From NCBI GenBank assembly GCA_022496805.1, contig CM040086.1, positions 1,800,501 to 1,864,500 on the forward strand: a stretch of DNA of 64,000 nucleotides, in the 5' to 3' direction. Below the pieces are notes generated by a model that did no database searches, had not been told where the DNA came from, and was given only the letters and a program-made list of their open reading frames with translations. The DNA is from Pohlia nutans. Lineage: Eukaryota; Streptophyta; Bryopsida; Bryales; Mniaceae. Each line of letters starts with the position of its first letter. Positions within the stretch are counted from its first letter, which is position 1. The position numbers and the translations under genes were made by a program. Positions 35,278 to 48,728 of this stretch are shown here, in pieces.

Positions 35278-36014
35278 TTGTGCGTAACTCCAACGTCAAG
35301 TAACCTAAAATGCCAATGACCGCACATGCCAATGACCGCACAGTTCCAGTCATAGTAGATATGCCAATGATCGCACTGTTTTCCCGTACAATTCCAATAG
35401 AAATGTAAGGTACCACCCAATCGCCGCACATCGCTTGTAATGAATTTCCATTAAAAATCATACCCAATGTTTTTGACGAGCGATAAAAGTTATTGTACAA
35501 AACATTTTTGAGTGTGATTTTTCAAAGTGAATTCCAACTTGACATACCACAATCTTTCAAAATTTTAAACGGTGTAAGTTTCTACATTGTCGTGGAAAAG
35601 AATTTGAGTATTGCCTGTGCGGTCATTGGGCATGTCTACCTTAAATGTAAGTATCCCACTAAAGATGGTCGCTTTCAGGTTCAGTTACCTTAGTTGAGTT
35701 TGCAAATAACATGTTTCCTGGACAGTCACCTTCACTCCAGCAACAAGTAGGCTAATGATGATAAACAGAAGACCATACTACACACAAAAGTGGATGTACT
35801 ACCGAGAATTCTAAGTAGAGAGCTCCGTCTTCTGTAACTCAACAATTTGTAAATACAGAACAACCTGACTCGATCCTCTGAGGCAAGTCAGTTATTACTT
35901 GAAATGATCATACCCTCGTACCTGAATTCCTGCTTCAAGTGATCTCCCACGTCAAGATTAATTACATAATTAATGAATGTCCTGATCTGTGACTTTACTC
36001 CAGTGGCTACCAAC
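35278..36014. other. DREB 3' flank
   Basis: It lies downstream of the minus-strand DREB gene. Near 35300-35380 a short word, ATGCCAATGACCGCAC, recurs three times. No gene supported. Confidence 0.4.
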
Positions 36015-37133
36015 TTAGAAACTCCAGAGACGAGGCTCCCACGTATGATTCACCCCTTCATCGCCATGAGGTGAGGGGGGAGCCTGTAAGCCAGGCAGAT
36101 TGTTGAACATCATATCCTCCTCCAGGAACTGCATTCGCCGTTCTATGCACAATATCTCACTGAATCTCTCGTCGAGAAACCAGCTGTCCAACGATCTGGA
36201 CCTCTCAAAGTCCTCACCCATGGGCGCCTGCAGGGCATGATCCGACGATTCTTCCAGCTTGGGGTGCAGCGCTTGAGGAGCTTCAGAGACTGCAGGTACT
36301 TGGTCTCCAGCTAGAGGCGTACAAGTACGAAACATCCGCTCTTTATATGATGTTGGTGGAGGGGTAAGTGGTGGCTGCTTGTTGTACTCACCTGAATTTT
36401 CAAGCTCAATTTTGCATGGTGTCAATGCGGGTCTAGTGGAGGTGCTGGGCTTGCAGAATGATTGAGCCGGCTCCTGAGGTGCAGTGATGTTTGACATTGA
36501 CGAATTCAGCCTGTAGAGACGTCGTTGCGCCTTGACTTCACGAGAGAATCGCTTCGCGGCTTCGTTGGACGCTGCTTGAATGCACTTGTCTGAGAGGTCC
36601 AGCGGACGAGGAAGAGAGCTTGCCAGTTTGGGGAAGTTGAGAAGAGCTCCAGGTCCTCGCAGACACAACGCTGCTGCAAAAGTTCACAGGGAGCCCTGAC
36701 CATATTACCAGGCAGTAATGGGTACAAGAATGACGCTAAATTGAACTTGTAACCACATGCTATAAACAGCAGTTTGGCAGTACTGTTTACTTTCCAGTGA
36801 ATTGATCGAAAACAAAAAAAGGAGTTCATTGGTTGATTCCGTTGATCATGCAATCTCAAAATGATGTGTGAATTAGTGGTTACCCGTGTCATATGCTCTG
36901 GCAGCCATTTCGGCAGTTTCGAAAGACCCCAACCAAATGCGAGCCTTCTTCTTCGGCCTTCGAATTTCGGTCACCCAGATGCCCCAGGGCCGCCTCCTCA
37001 CACCCCTGTAGATCGGGTGGCGAGAATCGCTTCCGACTCCAAGCTTCGTTGCCTTCTTTGAATCTGCCATCTCTGCAGGATAACTGATGCTCCTCCTCAT
37101 CTGTGGAACCTGCTGATGCTGGTGATGGTCCAT
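36015..37133 (-). CDS. AP2/ERF transcription factor, DREB type, 2 exons
   Basis: A nuclear DNA-binding regulator, 302 residues. Exon 1 is 37133-36884 and exon 2 is 36673-36015; the joined codon restores the AP2 domain. The AP2 domain covers roughly residues 42-98: [57 protein letters not shown]. The DREB mark Val-14 is present (WV), while position 19, usually Glu, is Arg. Downstream are a helix ([13 protein letters not shown]), a Pro/Ser-rich region, an acidic stretch and the C terminus WEPRLWSF, like the LWSY end of CBF/DREB1 proteins. The intron of 210 bp falls inside the AP2 domain, unusual because most plant DREB genes lack introns. DREB factors typically act in stress responses; the target here is unknown. 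Confidence 0.9.
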
Positions 37134-40100
37134 TGGGATTCAAGAGTTCGAATCAGAGTCCATACTGCAACTTGCAGAATCATGGGTCGACGGTCCAACA
37201 TCATGAACACAGGCCGGCCTGCCTTTTCGGTGAGCCTAAGAAGCTAGCCACTTGGAACAGGGATGAGAAGATTGCCTAAGTGAACCCCCTTTCTGAATAA
37301 TTCAGGGCATCTGAAGCAAGGAGATCGACATTTTCTGTAGCAGATATATGATCTCAGTCCACGAAAACCACGAGCAGTATTATGTTCCAGACAATGTCAC
37401 AAAGGCCAAAGTACAGTTGGTCAGCGACAGTATACCGACTGTGATACTAAAATACTGTAGTAGCTATCTCTTACGTTGGCTTTTCTGCCCCCTTTCAACA
37501 AAACTTTTTCATGCTCAATTGCCCTACCCGCCACCAATTATCAATTGCTGAGGGTTTTAAGCTCACAGATACATCTACATATTCTCAACACATAGAATCC
37601 AAGCTAAAATAAGTACTAGTTTCATGTGAACTGAATTGACGATCAGCTTTGTAACACATGCCCAAAATTCAACAAGGAAATTATTTACCACTCTGTAAAT
37701 ACCTGCTTGACGCGGAGAACACTGGACTACGGAAGCTCGGCATGGTCACTTGAGGTTTAAACTACAATTAATGTCGGCGTGAGGAATAGTTTTGTGCTTC
37801 ATCAAACTAGGGTAGCTAACGTAGCTGGAATTCAGTGATCTGTCCTTGAGGCGAAATCCTAGCTAATTACAGGTGAAGTATCGACTACTCAATACGTTGT
37901 TTGATAAGGGGATGGAGTACGGTGGCATAGCGCAGATAGACTTCAGGTGCCTAAACAGAGGCAGCTTTCCCTGTTCAGTGATCACTTTCGGTTAAAATCT
38001 CTCAACTTCACACAGCTCCCACAATGATACGGTGGGTCGCTCATCTTAGTCCTCCGTATGCGCATATAAATTTGTCTTACTCCCTCCAACTCCTCTCCCT
38101 TTCTTCCAAATTTGGGTGGGCCTCCCTCACGAGTCTAGTACTATTTTCCCTGTCTCATCTGTCGGACCGAACTCATATACTCCAGCTACATAGCCTCCAG
38201 GCTCTCCAGTGACGACTCTACAGCTGCAAGCACTCTCGTGACATTGAATGAGCTTTCAAGCACTCAAGCACTTATCGGCATTTAATGATTCGGCCTCATG
38301 AATAACTTCATAATACCAGGGCTTCAAATGAAGACCCCCGATGGAGTACTACTCTAGTGCCTGAAGGTTTCAGGGATCCATCAGACATTATGGCTCAATT
38401 GGAGTCTAAACAGGGGTTCTCAATGGCGTGAAAGTGCCACCTCGACAGCTCTTGAATAAGCTCGACATGATTCGCTCTCCTTTACAGGTTATGGACTATG
38501 TGGAGCGACACTTATTTATGCAGCTCAGGTGAGTGAGGTCAATTGCAGCCACGGGCCCTAGCAATTCACAATCAGCAGTGGCAAAGTGAAAAGCCCAGTT
38601 CGACACACACACATACCTTGCCTACTCTTTGATAGATATCAAAGCGAGCAGGAAGACGCGCACGAGGTACCTTGTTTAATATTTTCTGTTTGAAGCTGAT
38701 CCTTCATCTGGGGAATATTTATCTCGGCTGCCCGTGATTGTTTGATGATTCTTTGTGACAAATAACAGGCTCCTACGTTTAGTCCTTTGTACCACTTGAG
38801 CCGAAAGCATCTTTTGTGTGTACCTGCAAGCTGTGAGCGACAGTGACTTAAAAAATAGTCTACGAATGCTCGGCACATAGTACGCCATAGTTTTAGAGCG
38901 ATGTTCACGGTTTACGCCAATACCATAAGTGGTTGCAAGCTAAGCACCAGACCTAAATAGGCCAGGGCATCATAACTCAAGAACAACTACAATCTGTGAA
39001 ATCCTCCATATACGTGTTGACCGCCCACACCTCGAAATCGCATTTGAAAATCTCATGAAGTCCAAGCTATGATTATATTTTTCAACTAAGATGCAGAGTG
39101 AGCTTAGGGTTTCGCAGTGTTTTTGGTCCAAATAAGCAAGTTTAGGGTCAATGGATAGTGTGTTATTGAGATATTTCAGTCTTTTGAGTACACTACGGAG
39201 ATTTTAGAAGCCACACCTGATATGTTGTCTGATTGCCCGTGCACTTCATAGGCAGAATTGGTAATTGTGACTGCAAAATCCTGCAGCAGTGATTCATCTC
39301 CAACAACACTTAGAGAGCACAACACATTTCATGATCTTAGACCGTGTTGATCACTTTACGTCAGGTAGCTAGAATAGTTCAATACAGCAACAGTGATCAC
39401 TGCATCTACAATGCACTTGATGGTCTGCCCAATAGCAATCATCCCTCAAACTAGACTGCCTCACTGTCTAGGCTGCCGTTGGTAAGTCACTGCAACGTAT
39501 GATGGAACACAACATTTAAAATACATTCAGGATTGTCTAGAGAATCATACTGGACATTTGTTTTCACTGTCATGGGCAATGGCCATTCACTAACCAAGCA
39601 CTACGACTATTTAGTAGAAGTATTAATTATTTTGCCCTTACGTTACACGCTGAGGACCCAAAATGATTAGTAAAGAGAGGACGTCTCAGGTTACCCGTAC
39701 TACATTGGATTGAAGGCCGAAGTCAGAATATTTGAAGCCACCTGCACAATTCATTCGCAACTAATTTCAATTTTCAGAGGCAGAAGAATTCAGTTGATTG
39801 AACTGACCAGATGTCCCTCCAGTATCCTGAAGTTCAAACTACTCAAGATGCAGGCTTTTTAGAACCGAGGTTTAGTCAACAAGCCAGCGTCGCAGGAAAC
39901 CCATATGTCTTCAACGGTCTCTCTCAGGTCTTGATACTATCCTGCGTCCTGCAAGTAAAATCGGAGGTACTTACCCACCCCCCGCCCCTCAGGAGTCTTT
40001 GAGAAATCATGAGTTTTCCCGAAGATTGCACTCTCATACCTGCCCTAATCCGATCTTCTGCGGATTTGATTGCTAGGCCTTAGCATCGTTGTTCCTGAGC

Positions 40101-41296
40101 AAGTATCTCTTCTCCAATCACTTGGTCAGTACGAGTTCGAGATCTCTACGGTGGTGTCCAGGAAGTCCGAATGTTGACGGTATGTATATAATCGAACAGT
40201 CCACATGTACTCAAAGACGTATATTGATGAAGAACTACATAGAGAACATTCTCCAGGCATTTGATTCTCAGATTCCAACCTGCTCTCATAATTCGAACAG
40301 CCACGTGACATTCTTTAGCTAGTACTGCAGCACACACCCTTTTATTTGTGCAGAGAATCAGCATATGAACAAGGAATTGATGATGTGGAACATGTAGAAA
40401 CTACTAAAAAACAGCAGTTTGTTGAGCTGCCAAGCCATCATTAACTAGAGATGGCTTTTATTCTCCAGAAGATTATGATTCCTGCAATGATTCTGGCCTG
40501 AGATGCTGATTCCCAAGGGTGAACAGTGGGGCTGCTAAAAGAATGTTATGAGCTCACATGTGGTAGAAGTAAAGTTTCTATTTAGCGAAGAATCTGCAGT
40601 GGTACATGTCTACAAGAACATTGCTCTCCCGGCATGACATAGGAGCTCCTAACAACATCTGCAATTGAAGTCAATGAATTCTCACCAGAACCGAGATCGG
40701 GTGCACTGGATGAATCTCCACGATGCTATGCTCATTTCCTGTGACTCTGAAACCACATGTGGAACACGTTTGGGGCAAGATATAGAAGCACATCACGTTG
40801 TGAACAATAATGAAGAACTGGTGAAGCTTAATTTTTTTCTTGATTTTTTAGAGTGTCCTGTAAACTCCAGCCACTATTGTTTTAATGAGAGGTTGTCACT
40901 GGCAGAGCCGCATTAGAGGCTACCTGAACCATAAATCATCACATTTTAAAATCTTCAGGTACAAAACCAAGAAACATTCAAAAGCAAGAAATACACAGCT
41001 ATCGTAATTGTACAAAACAGGAAATGAAAGTAGCCCAACATAAATGAGGGGGTTTCCTAATCCTTCTTGTTTTTACAAGGACAATGTAATGAACTGTAAC
41101 TAAAATCTAGCTACACTATTACCATGCTCCATAAGGTTTACTGCCGTCCAGTCTATCCTCAATGTATCAACTTGCTAAGATATTGTGAGCCAGCATTTAA
41201 TAACACTGTCCTCTCCAAATACTGCACTATCTGACTAACAGTTCAGCCATCTCTGTAAATCGGCAAAATAAAATGGCCTCTCAGCAGGCATCAAAC
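37134..41296. other. DREB upstream region and long spacer
   Basis: I see no gene that I can support in these 4.1 kb. The part next to 37134 must contain the DREB promoter and 5' UTR. Candidate frames are short and have no recognisable domains. Base composition is intermediate and no repeat family from elsewhere in the window occurs, so undetected leader exons or a non-coding RNA are possible. Confidence 0.4.
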
Positions 41297-44200
41297 TCAC
41301 TCAGCAAGAGATATCGCAACAGCTACACCCATGCCAAGCACCATGGGCACAAGTTGAGAAAGAGTAGAGATGAAGGAGGAACCCTGGTCATGCATGCTGG
41401 GCATAACTCCACCTACCGACATATAGATGAAACCACCTGCTATGAAACCCTGCAGTACCAGATTGTGACCAGAACAATATTAAGAATGTAACTCTGCGTG
41501 GTATTGGAAACAGAAATACTGCCATCTATTTGGATTTAATCTGAAATTAAAACAAACACACTAATTTGTGACTTTCTTCAAAGTGAGTGACTGATCGACG
41601 CAGTCCTGCCACTTGAAGACAGTGTAAACAAACCGATGAGGAAGGAAGATTAAATTAAAAATATACAATCGAAAGTATGGAACCAACTTAAATCTCAAAT
41701 GCTGGCTTACTTCAATTAGAGATGAATGGCCCGAGCTGGCACCAAAAATCAGGGCCTGCCACAAATTCAACCAAAAAAAGTCAATTGTAAGCACGTTTCA
41801 ACGTTCCAACATTCATGTTTGGGTATTTTGGTTACACTAACATTTATTACAAACTGGGTATACAAGAATACTTGATGAAATCGTCAAAGTATGTATGTTT
41901 TCTCTCATCAAACTAGTTTCCAGCTGAACACTACTTATTAATATAAAACACGCTTAGGCCAACGTTGAGCAGGTACATACCACAGCAGTTCCAACTAAGG
42001 CAACCAATGCAGATAGGAAATTGAATGCAAGGGCCTCAAATACACTGAAGCCAGATTTCACCAAGATTCCGAAGTCCCCAACCTGATCCCAAAAACAGAA
42101 ACGGTCAGTTCCCGATAAGCGATAAGCCCTCCAGTGAATATTTCGGAAATAATTCGCTCAGAGAAAAACGACACTGAATACTGAAGTAGAGATCTATCCT
42201 CAGGAAGCCATCAGCTTGCAACCGAAAACGACCTCACTGATCAAGTTTGTCGATCGGAAGCACACTGAAAGTACTTCACGCTAGCAGGAAAAGAGCAGAA
42301 AACTCTGTGACAATTACAAACTGCTGACGCGCTCGACTACCAATCAAGTTTTACAAGTGCTGATGGTAGGGTACTCCCACTTACTCTAAGTAAGATATGA
42401 AAATTCTGAACTCCTATAACCTTCACAGAATCAGGACTAACACCAACTAACGTAAGAGAAAAGGAGCAAACCTCCTGAGGAAGTTCATGCGCAAGGAGAA
42501 ACAAAGTTCGTGACCAGCCACCCACTGTGCCATGGAGCAAGAAAGCACTCCCTAGGGCCATGCCATCCGTGAAGTTATGCTGTAACATGGAACCCCAACA
42601 AATTACAAGAATAAGAAATACTGCAAAAACGAATCTATACCTTTAACAAGTATACATACCAGACTCAAGCCTGTGCATCTCGTGCTACCTTCACCTATAA
42701 CATGTAACTCCTTGTCCAAAGTGGCACTAAGTTGAATCAAAATATGTTCAATTCAGTCTGAACAGGATCTTGGTTGGTTCTTGGTTGGTCGGAAGATGTT
42801 TCTTGCACTGTGACCTCATACCAAGGTAAGAGGGCAAGAAAATTGCAATCGATAGCAAATAATCATTAAAGCCGATCTAATTGCAATGTGAGTAAAGGTG
42901 AGCCAAATGACTACTTAGTCCTAGCTGAAAATGAAATATTTTTCGGTCCTTTTAGGGACCTATGAACATTATCAAAGAGAAAGATACAATTTACACACCA
43001 CTGCATCAGAGAAGAGGTTCAGGTAGCCGATGACAAATCCGCCACTAGCCTCCACTAGTTGAGGTGACTGCATCGGCGCTGAAGATGTTTCATTTTCCAC
43101 TGCAACTGTGTCTTTCTTCTTGCCGCCTTTCCTCTGTTAACAAGGAGTAACACCTTTAAATTATTTTATCAAACATATGAAATGGAGCTCTAGATGACGA
43201 TAATTAAAGAAGTTCAAAAAGTGCTGCAGGACATGCTACTGCTTTCACGATAGGCAATGATAACACTATATAAGGCAATGAAAGATGAACACCATCATCA
43301 AATGCGGTGTGTCTTCAAGCAATTGCTTCACTCAAACTACCTATTTATCCTCTTCAGGACTCATAAGTAAGCAATTCAAGGTATTGAGTTACAGGAAATG
43401 TCATCGGGTCAATAACACGAGCAGTAGTAGTTATGTAGAGCATCTGTCCCTCTTACTTTAATATTAAAGTATTACTTTCAGGACAGTCGAACAGATTTAC
43501 CTTTTTCAAATCCGAACTTTTGCTTTCTAAGGATTTTGACTCCTTGTCTTCAATCGCTGCCACTTCTCCAATCGCTGCGTTCTTCTCGGGACCCTCCAAT
43601 TTCTTTATTTTATCCTTTCTCTTCTGATGGTGATGGTGAGTATGACCTAATGCACGTTGGCCGCTATGACTGGACAGTTCTTCGTATCGTCTTACAATCT
43701 TGTCCACAATAAAGAAGAGAAGGATTCCACCTGAAGTTCATGAACGCATCAATTCAATATAAATGTTTCATCAGTAGACAATTGAACCTATATCACGATA
43801 AAGCACTATCAAATAACGAAGTGGAATAATATTATAGATTCAACATATTGTACTAGCCAGACCTAAAAGATCATAACTCCGTAAAATCATTTCAACAAAC
43901 ATAATGATATAAGCACACAAACAAATTAGATTAAAAAAGACCTCAGTAAGTAAGAAACTATGGCTTCAAGGCAAGACTTACCAAGCACCGCAAGGCCAAT
44001 CGATAAGTCTTGTAGAGAGTGTGCATGACCTTGGCCTGTAGCTGAAGAGTGATCGTGACCATGAGAATGGGAGTGCGAATGGCCATGATCATGATCATGC
44101 TGGTGTGCGTCGTGTGAATGAGGAGACCCGGAGTTCCCTGAAGCCACGACCAAGAACCAAACGACAAACGAGGTTGTCAGAATTATAGAGGATTTGCCGG

Positions 44201-46517
44201 TACTGTGTACTTAACCAAGATCACAGCAAGGAGCAACATCTCCACTTGTAACATTTGAGCTTTATGGCTTCACTATGTAAGAGCTAACTATTTTATCACA
44301 CCATCTCCAAAATTAAGAACCAGAGTATTTCCAGAGTCGAAAGCAGAAGAAATCAGGTCCTGATTCAGAAGAATTTGATTGTACTTGAGCAAGAAGTTAC
44401 CAAATGCATGCGGAAGTTGATGAAGGAAAGCATCTCCCAACATGGCACCAGCCTATGTGACACACCCACAATACCTGTCAGCACGATCCCAGTATCTTTG
44501 TTGCCAATAACATAGATGCAAAATACTGCGTCTAAACCGTCATCAATTGTCAGCAGCTAGAACCAAGCCACAAAATCATACTCGACAAAATGTCACAAGT
44601 ATACAATTTTGTAAGGACGCTGAGATTGCAAATCTTAGTGATTCGAATATACTGGAATGTTCAGATCATTACACATCAATAATCATCACGAAGCAATATA
44701 CCAACGCAGAGAAAAAGCGTCTCTAGCATTAAAAATGCATAACTTACCCCAAACGCAGCCAAGGCATTGACTACTGTCTCTGATGGCTTGCCATTTGCTG
44801 CATCAGGTACACGTATGAGCATTTCTTCACAATGAGCTCACTTCAAGCAATGGTATGATATTACGTGTAGGAATTTCTCAAAACAACTTGCGCAAACACA
44901 TGAAGAATACAAGTAGCAATTGGAACTTCTTCGTAGAGTTGAAGCTCTTCAACTTCTAAAGTCTGGCAACTACAACCAGCCACATGTTGCTAAGAAGTAT
45001 AACAGCAGTAAGAATTTAAGGACTCTGAGAAAGACTTACAGACAATGCAAGGGAGAATCATGAGGCAGACAAGAGAGGCCAGGCTCACCAGCAGTGAACA
45101 ACCCATTGCTCGCAACCAGACGCCTTCTCACATGCACGCACATGTACACAACATCATCAACTACTGAAAGGTGCATACCATAACATTTTTTCCTTCCAAC
45201 ATGCGTCCGGTTCTTGTGCATTTATAAAAAACAATGAACGACATATGATCACATGTAGCCATACTTTTGACAGATCCAAACCAGATATACAACAGGACGA
45301 ATGCAAAGTCACTTGGCATAAACCCTGAACCTTGATTCTTGGAACAGATTTTGAGCTACGTCTCATGGCTTAAAACAGCTATTGCGACTTTAGGAAATTA
45401 AGGAATACATGACTACTCGACACTGTGACCTTCATACTTCCCAGTACGAACGTATGAACAAGTGAATGCTTGATTACACACTGCAGTGCTCCCCTAGAAT
45501 TATCCATTGTTGAACGATGGGCAAACAAAGAATGACATAAGTTGGAAAGGTGAATGAAATGAACGAACCTGTGTCCGGACCTCTCCATCGCCTAGGTTGT
45601 TCAGCACTCGAGTATACTTGCCCCTCGAAACCATACTGTAGCAAATCCTCTTCCTCTGCAATCTCCTCTGGCAGCATAAATTTCTTCTTCTTGATGCTCT
45701 CCCTGTGATCATGTCCGTGGCTGTGAGCACTGTGATCATGCCCATGGCTATGACCATTGTGATCATGGCTGTGGTAAGGAGCGTCGCTTGCTCTGGAGAA
45801 GCCTACATTGGCGTGTGCGTCTCCATGGCCATGGTCATGGTGGTGCTGGTGTCCGTGTCCATGTCCGTGTCCATTAACATGATCGTGGCGGTGATCATGT
45901 TCATGTAATTCATGGCTTTTTCCGTCAATTTCTCCAGCCTCGTGACTGTGATCATCCTCCAGATGATCCGCTCCGTTCGGATAAAGATTTTCATGCATCT
46001 CCTGCGCGTACTTATGCAAAAGGCTGATAACGTCGTCGCCGTTGGCACCGTCCGCACTCAACTGCACATTATGCGCGCCAAGATCGTCCTGGTTATCGAC
46101 CGCGTTGTTAGTCAAGGTTTTCAGCATTGCCTCCAGCTCCTTAAACCTCTCCTGCGAGGCTATCGGATCCGCCACTTTCTCCTCCTCTTTCTCCTCCTCT
46201 TCCTCCACAGCCACCTCGTCACTCGCATCAGCTCGCTCCGCATTCTGCCGCTGCACCGCATAAATGTGCGCCATCAAGTCCGCGGCTGCATCATCTGCTA
46301 CCACGACTTCCTCCGCATCCACCGCGGGCGACGCAGCCAAATCCTGCGGCCCCTTGGCGTTGAATATTTCAAGCTCGGATTTGCTAATGTGCTGAATCTC
46401 CCGAATGTGAGCAAACAACGCCTCCATGGCGGCCTCCTCCTCCGCCACGACGGAAGCGCAAGGGAGGAGCAAGAGAAGCCCGAGCAGAATTAGGGCATTC
46501 ACGGCCATCGTCGCCAT
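41297..46517 (-). CDS. IAR1: ZIP-family zinc transporter, IAR1/KE4 (SLC39A7) type, 11 exons
   Basis: A membrane transporter that moves zinc out of the secretory pathway into the cytosol; Arabidopsis IAR1 affects auxin-conjugate sensitivity. Exons, all phase-consistent: 46517-45569, 45123-45040, 44797-44748, 44452-44401, 44137-43982, 43730-43501, 43145-42999, 42579-42472, 42082-41981, 41755-41711, 41449-41297; 691 residues. It shows a signal peptide (residues 1-25), an acidic luminal part, His-rich tracts (HGHGHGHQHHHDHGHG, then a second one after TM3), and the ZIP core: MGCSLLVSLASLVCL, GAMLGDAFLHQLPHAFG, HNFTDGMALGSAF and HELPQEVGDFGIL. The last two carry the LIV-1/KE4 metal-site residues. 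The final exon ends with the usual short C-terminal helix. The start is the first ATG and gives a good signal peptide. Confidence 0.95.
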
Positions 46518-46630
46518 AGCCAGGGGCAGTGAAGCTCAATCGCGGCCAAATCGAAAAAACACGACACAGACACGAAACACAAAAGCCATTCCAACTCGGC
46601 ACTCACTCTCCGCGCCCGCTTCGTTTGACT

Positions 46631-46679
46631 AATTAGCACTCTTTCCTTTTCTCTCTAAGGAAAGGAAAGAGTGCCAATT
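46631..46679. repeat. Hairpin-forming inverted repeat upstream of IAR1
   Basis: GCACTCTTTCCTTT pairs with AAAGGAAAGAGTGC across a 11-base loop, and the pairing extends outward by AATT. It lies 115-160 bp upstream of the IAR1 ATG. Confidence 0.85.
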
Positions 46680-46917
46680 GTATCACAAGTTGTCGGTTTT
46701 AGGTTTTCTTTTTCTTTTATTGTCTCTGCCCACTACGGGAGAGACTATAGAAACACTTTGTTTTTGAGGAGTTACCACGCCTGAACACTAAAATGAAGCC
46801 GTAAAAGTAAATTTGGGATAAATATTAAGGCAAAGACTTCGCGTGAACAATATAATGAAGCCATAAAAGTAAATTTGGGATAAATACTAAGGCAGAGACT
46901 TTGCGGCTAGCCGCTTG

Positions 46918-47080
46918 TTGGCTCTGACTATAGGGAAGAGGCATTGCGGGGACACTCATTTTTGGGCTAAATACCAATGTAGCAAATATATTCCGTTCAT
47001 GATTCCATTGAAGTGCATTCTCATTCTTCACCCGTTCTATTCCGGTTAGAGCTCCTTGTTGCGTAGCTCCTTGTTCTATT
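46918..47080. repeat. Dispersed repeat, copy 2
   Basis: Same family as 22751-22905. A short direct repeat (GGGATAAATANTAAGGCA, 46816 and 46870) sits just before it. Confidence 0.75.
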
Positions 47081-47401
47081 TCAAGGTATCCTTATAAGAA
47101 AAATAGATAATTGTTTGAGATTTAGTTTTTGCATAGATAATTTCGAAAATAAAATAAAATATTACAATGGTAATAGGAAATGATTGAAGTAGATTGCCTT
47201 TAAACCAATGTCAAGGGAGAACGGAACTTTAGTTACAGATTAGCCAAATGAAATACTAAATTGTGTAATATATAGAGTTCAAAATCTTAGGGAAAAAAAA
47301 ATATCAGAGAATATTCTTTATATCTTGAAGCCTAACCAAGAGAGTGCTTCAAGAAAACCGATTGGTCCAAGAAAATGTAGGATCTCAACTTGTTAAGTTA
47401 A

Positions 47402-47788
47402 CCCTTAAACGTCAAAGCAAGCCCCACGGGCTTGGTGTAAAGGAATAATTGGAGAAAAAAGTAGATTTTCTCAACCAAATCAAGCGAGACTTGTTGCGTT
47501 GGAAAGTTACTGAAAAAGCGATCTAGATTCCAAATTTTCGCCTCATTTGAGAGATTGTGGAATCGTTGGTAAGCAATCAAAGTTATCAAATTGAACAAGT
47601 TTTGAGGTTGGGGCAGCTGAAGTTCAGGAGTGCCGTAGTGCTACAGTGCTAGCCAGCAGTGCACTGCAGAGCCGTTTTTGCAACATATATTTTTATTTTT
47701 ATTTTTATTTATTTTTATTTTATTTTTCCCCAAAAAAATTTAGATTCCTTCTGGGCTGCCCCATTCAGGCCCTCTTGACGTTTAAGGG
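47402..47788. mobile_element. TTAA-flanked MITE, 387 bp
   Basis: Ends CCCTTAAACGTCAA and TTGACGTTTAAGGG, with TTAA at 47398-47401 and 47789-47792. A long T/A run near 47690 lies inside. Related to 18370-18703. Confidence 0.87.
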
Positions 47789-47792
47789 TTAA

Positions 47793-48728
47793 TCTTCAAA
47801 TGACTTCACCTCTCTCCAGATTTGAAGAAGTGCAAAGATGCAATAACACACATTTCGTTAAATCTGGACAGATTTGAGTATGGAATTAAGTCTTGGCAAC
47901 ATTTCTGAATAGGGAGATGGGTCCGACGACGCGATTTCTCCCTATCGAGAGCAGCTGTCGATAGGGAGGGCCTCCCTATTGGAGAGGTGGTTGCTCGCAG
48001 CAATAGCGTGCAAGTGCACGAAAAATGGGCAGACCCGCGTAGTGTTTAGGGAGATCTCCCTAAAGTGTGCAAAATTCGACCCACATGGGAGACATAACTA
48101 TCAAGTACGGGGATATCAGGCTATTACCCGCTAGGGAGAACTCCCTATTCAGGATTAGTGGATGTGGTGAGCTCCATACCTTGGTTTGCGGGGCAAAGAA
48201 GTGACGACAGGGGAGTTTGAAACAAACACTGAAATGTCCCGTAGTGGTAACTAGATATTTTTGATACTCTGGGTGCTAACAACTTCAAGTATAGTGTGGA
48301 TCACATACCGAAAACGAAGAGGAGAGCTAGAAGCGCATCGGGATGGCTGCCCAGGTGTGCCAACTGTGGGTTGCCAAAGACTGCTAGGGGTCACCCAAAG
48401 AGCTGCAAACCATAAGGGAGATCAGGGATGGCTCCCCATGAGGACCCGACTCGAAGGCCCTGGACGCGTGGTTTAGGGAGACCTCTCTAAACACGTAGAG
48501 GGACTATCAAACAATGCGGCCCGTGGCCTCCCCGCAACCCCCCACCAATCTCTTGGAAAACAAGCATACGTAAGAAAGCAATTAACATTCACAACAAGGA
48601 TCAATAATGAAATTCATCCTTTACAAACTTCCGATAAGTCTTATTATAAGTTGAGTACCACTGTGGTTCATCCAGAGTTTGGGTAGAGAAGGTTTTCTAA
48701 AGTACCATCTAAGTACTTGATCTAGGTT
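47793..48728. other. 3' flank of the large minus-strand gene
   Basis: No gene is seen. Palindromes of the GGGAGNNCTCCC family begin near 47920, including a 20-bp perfect one at 48045-48064 and GGGAGAACTCCC near 48134. Confidence 0.5.

Noticed and set aside
45705..46493. Plus-strand frames opposite the first IAR1 exon
   Set aside because: Shadow of the His-rich and acid-rich coding repeats on the minus strand.
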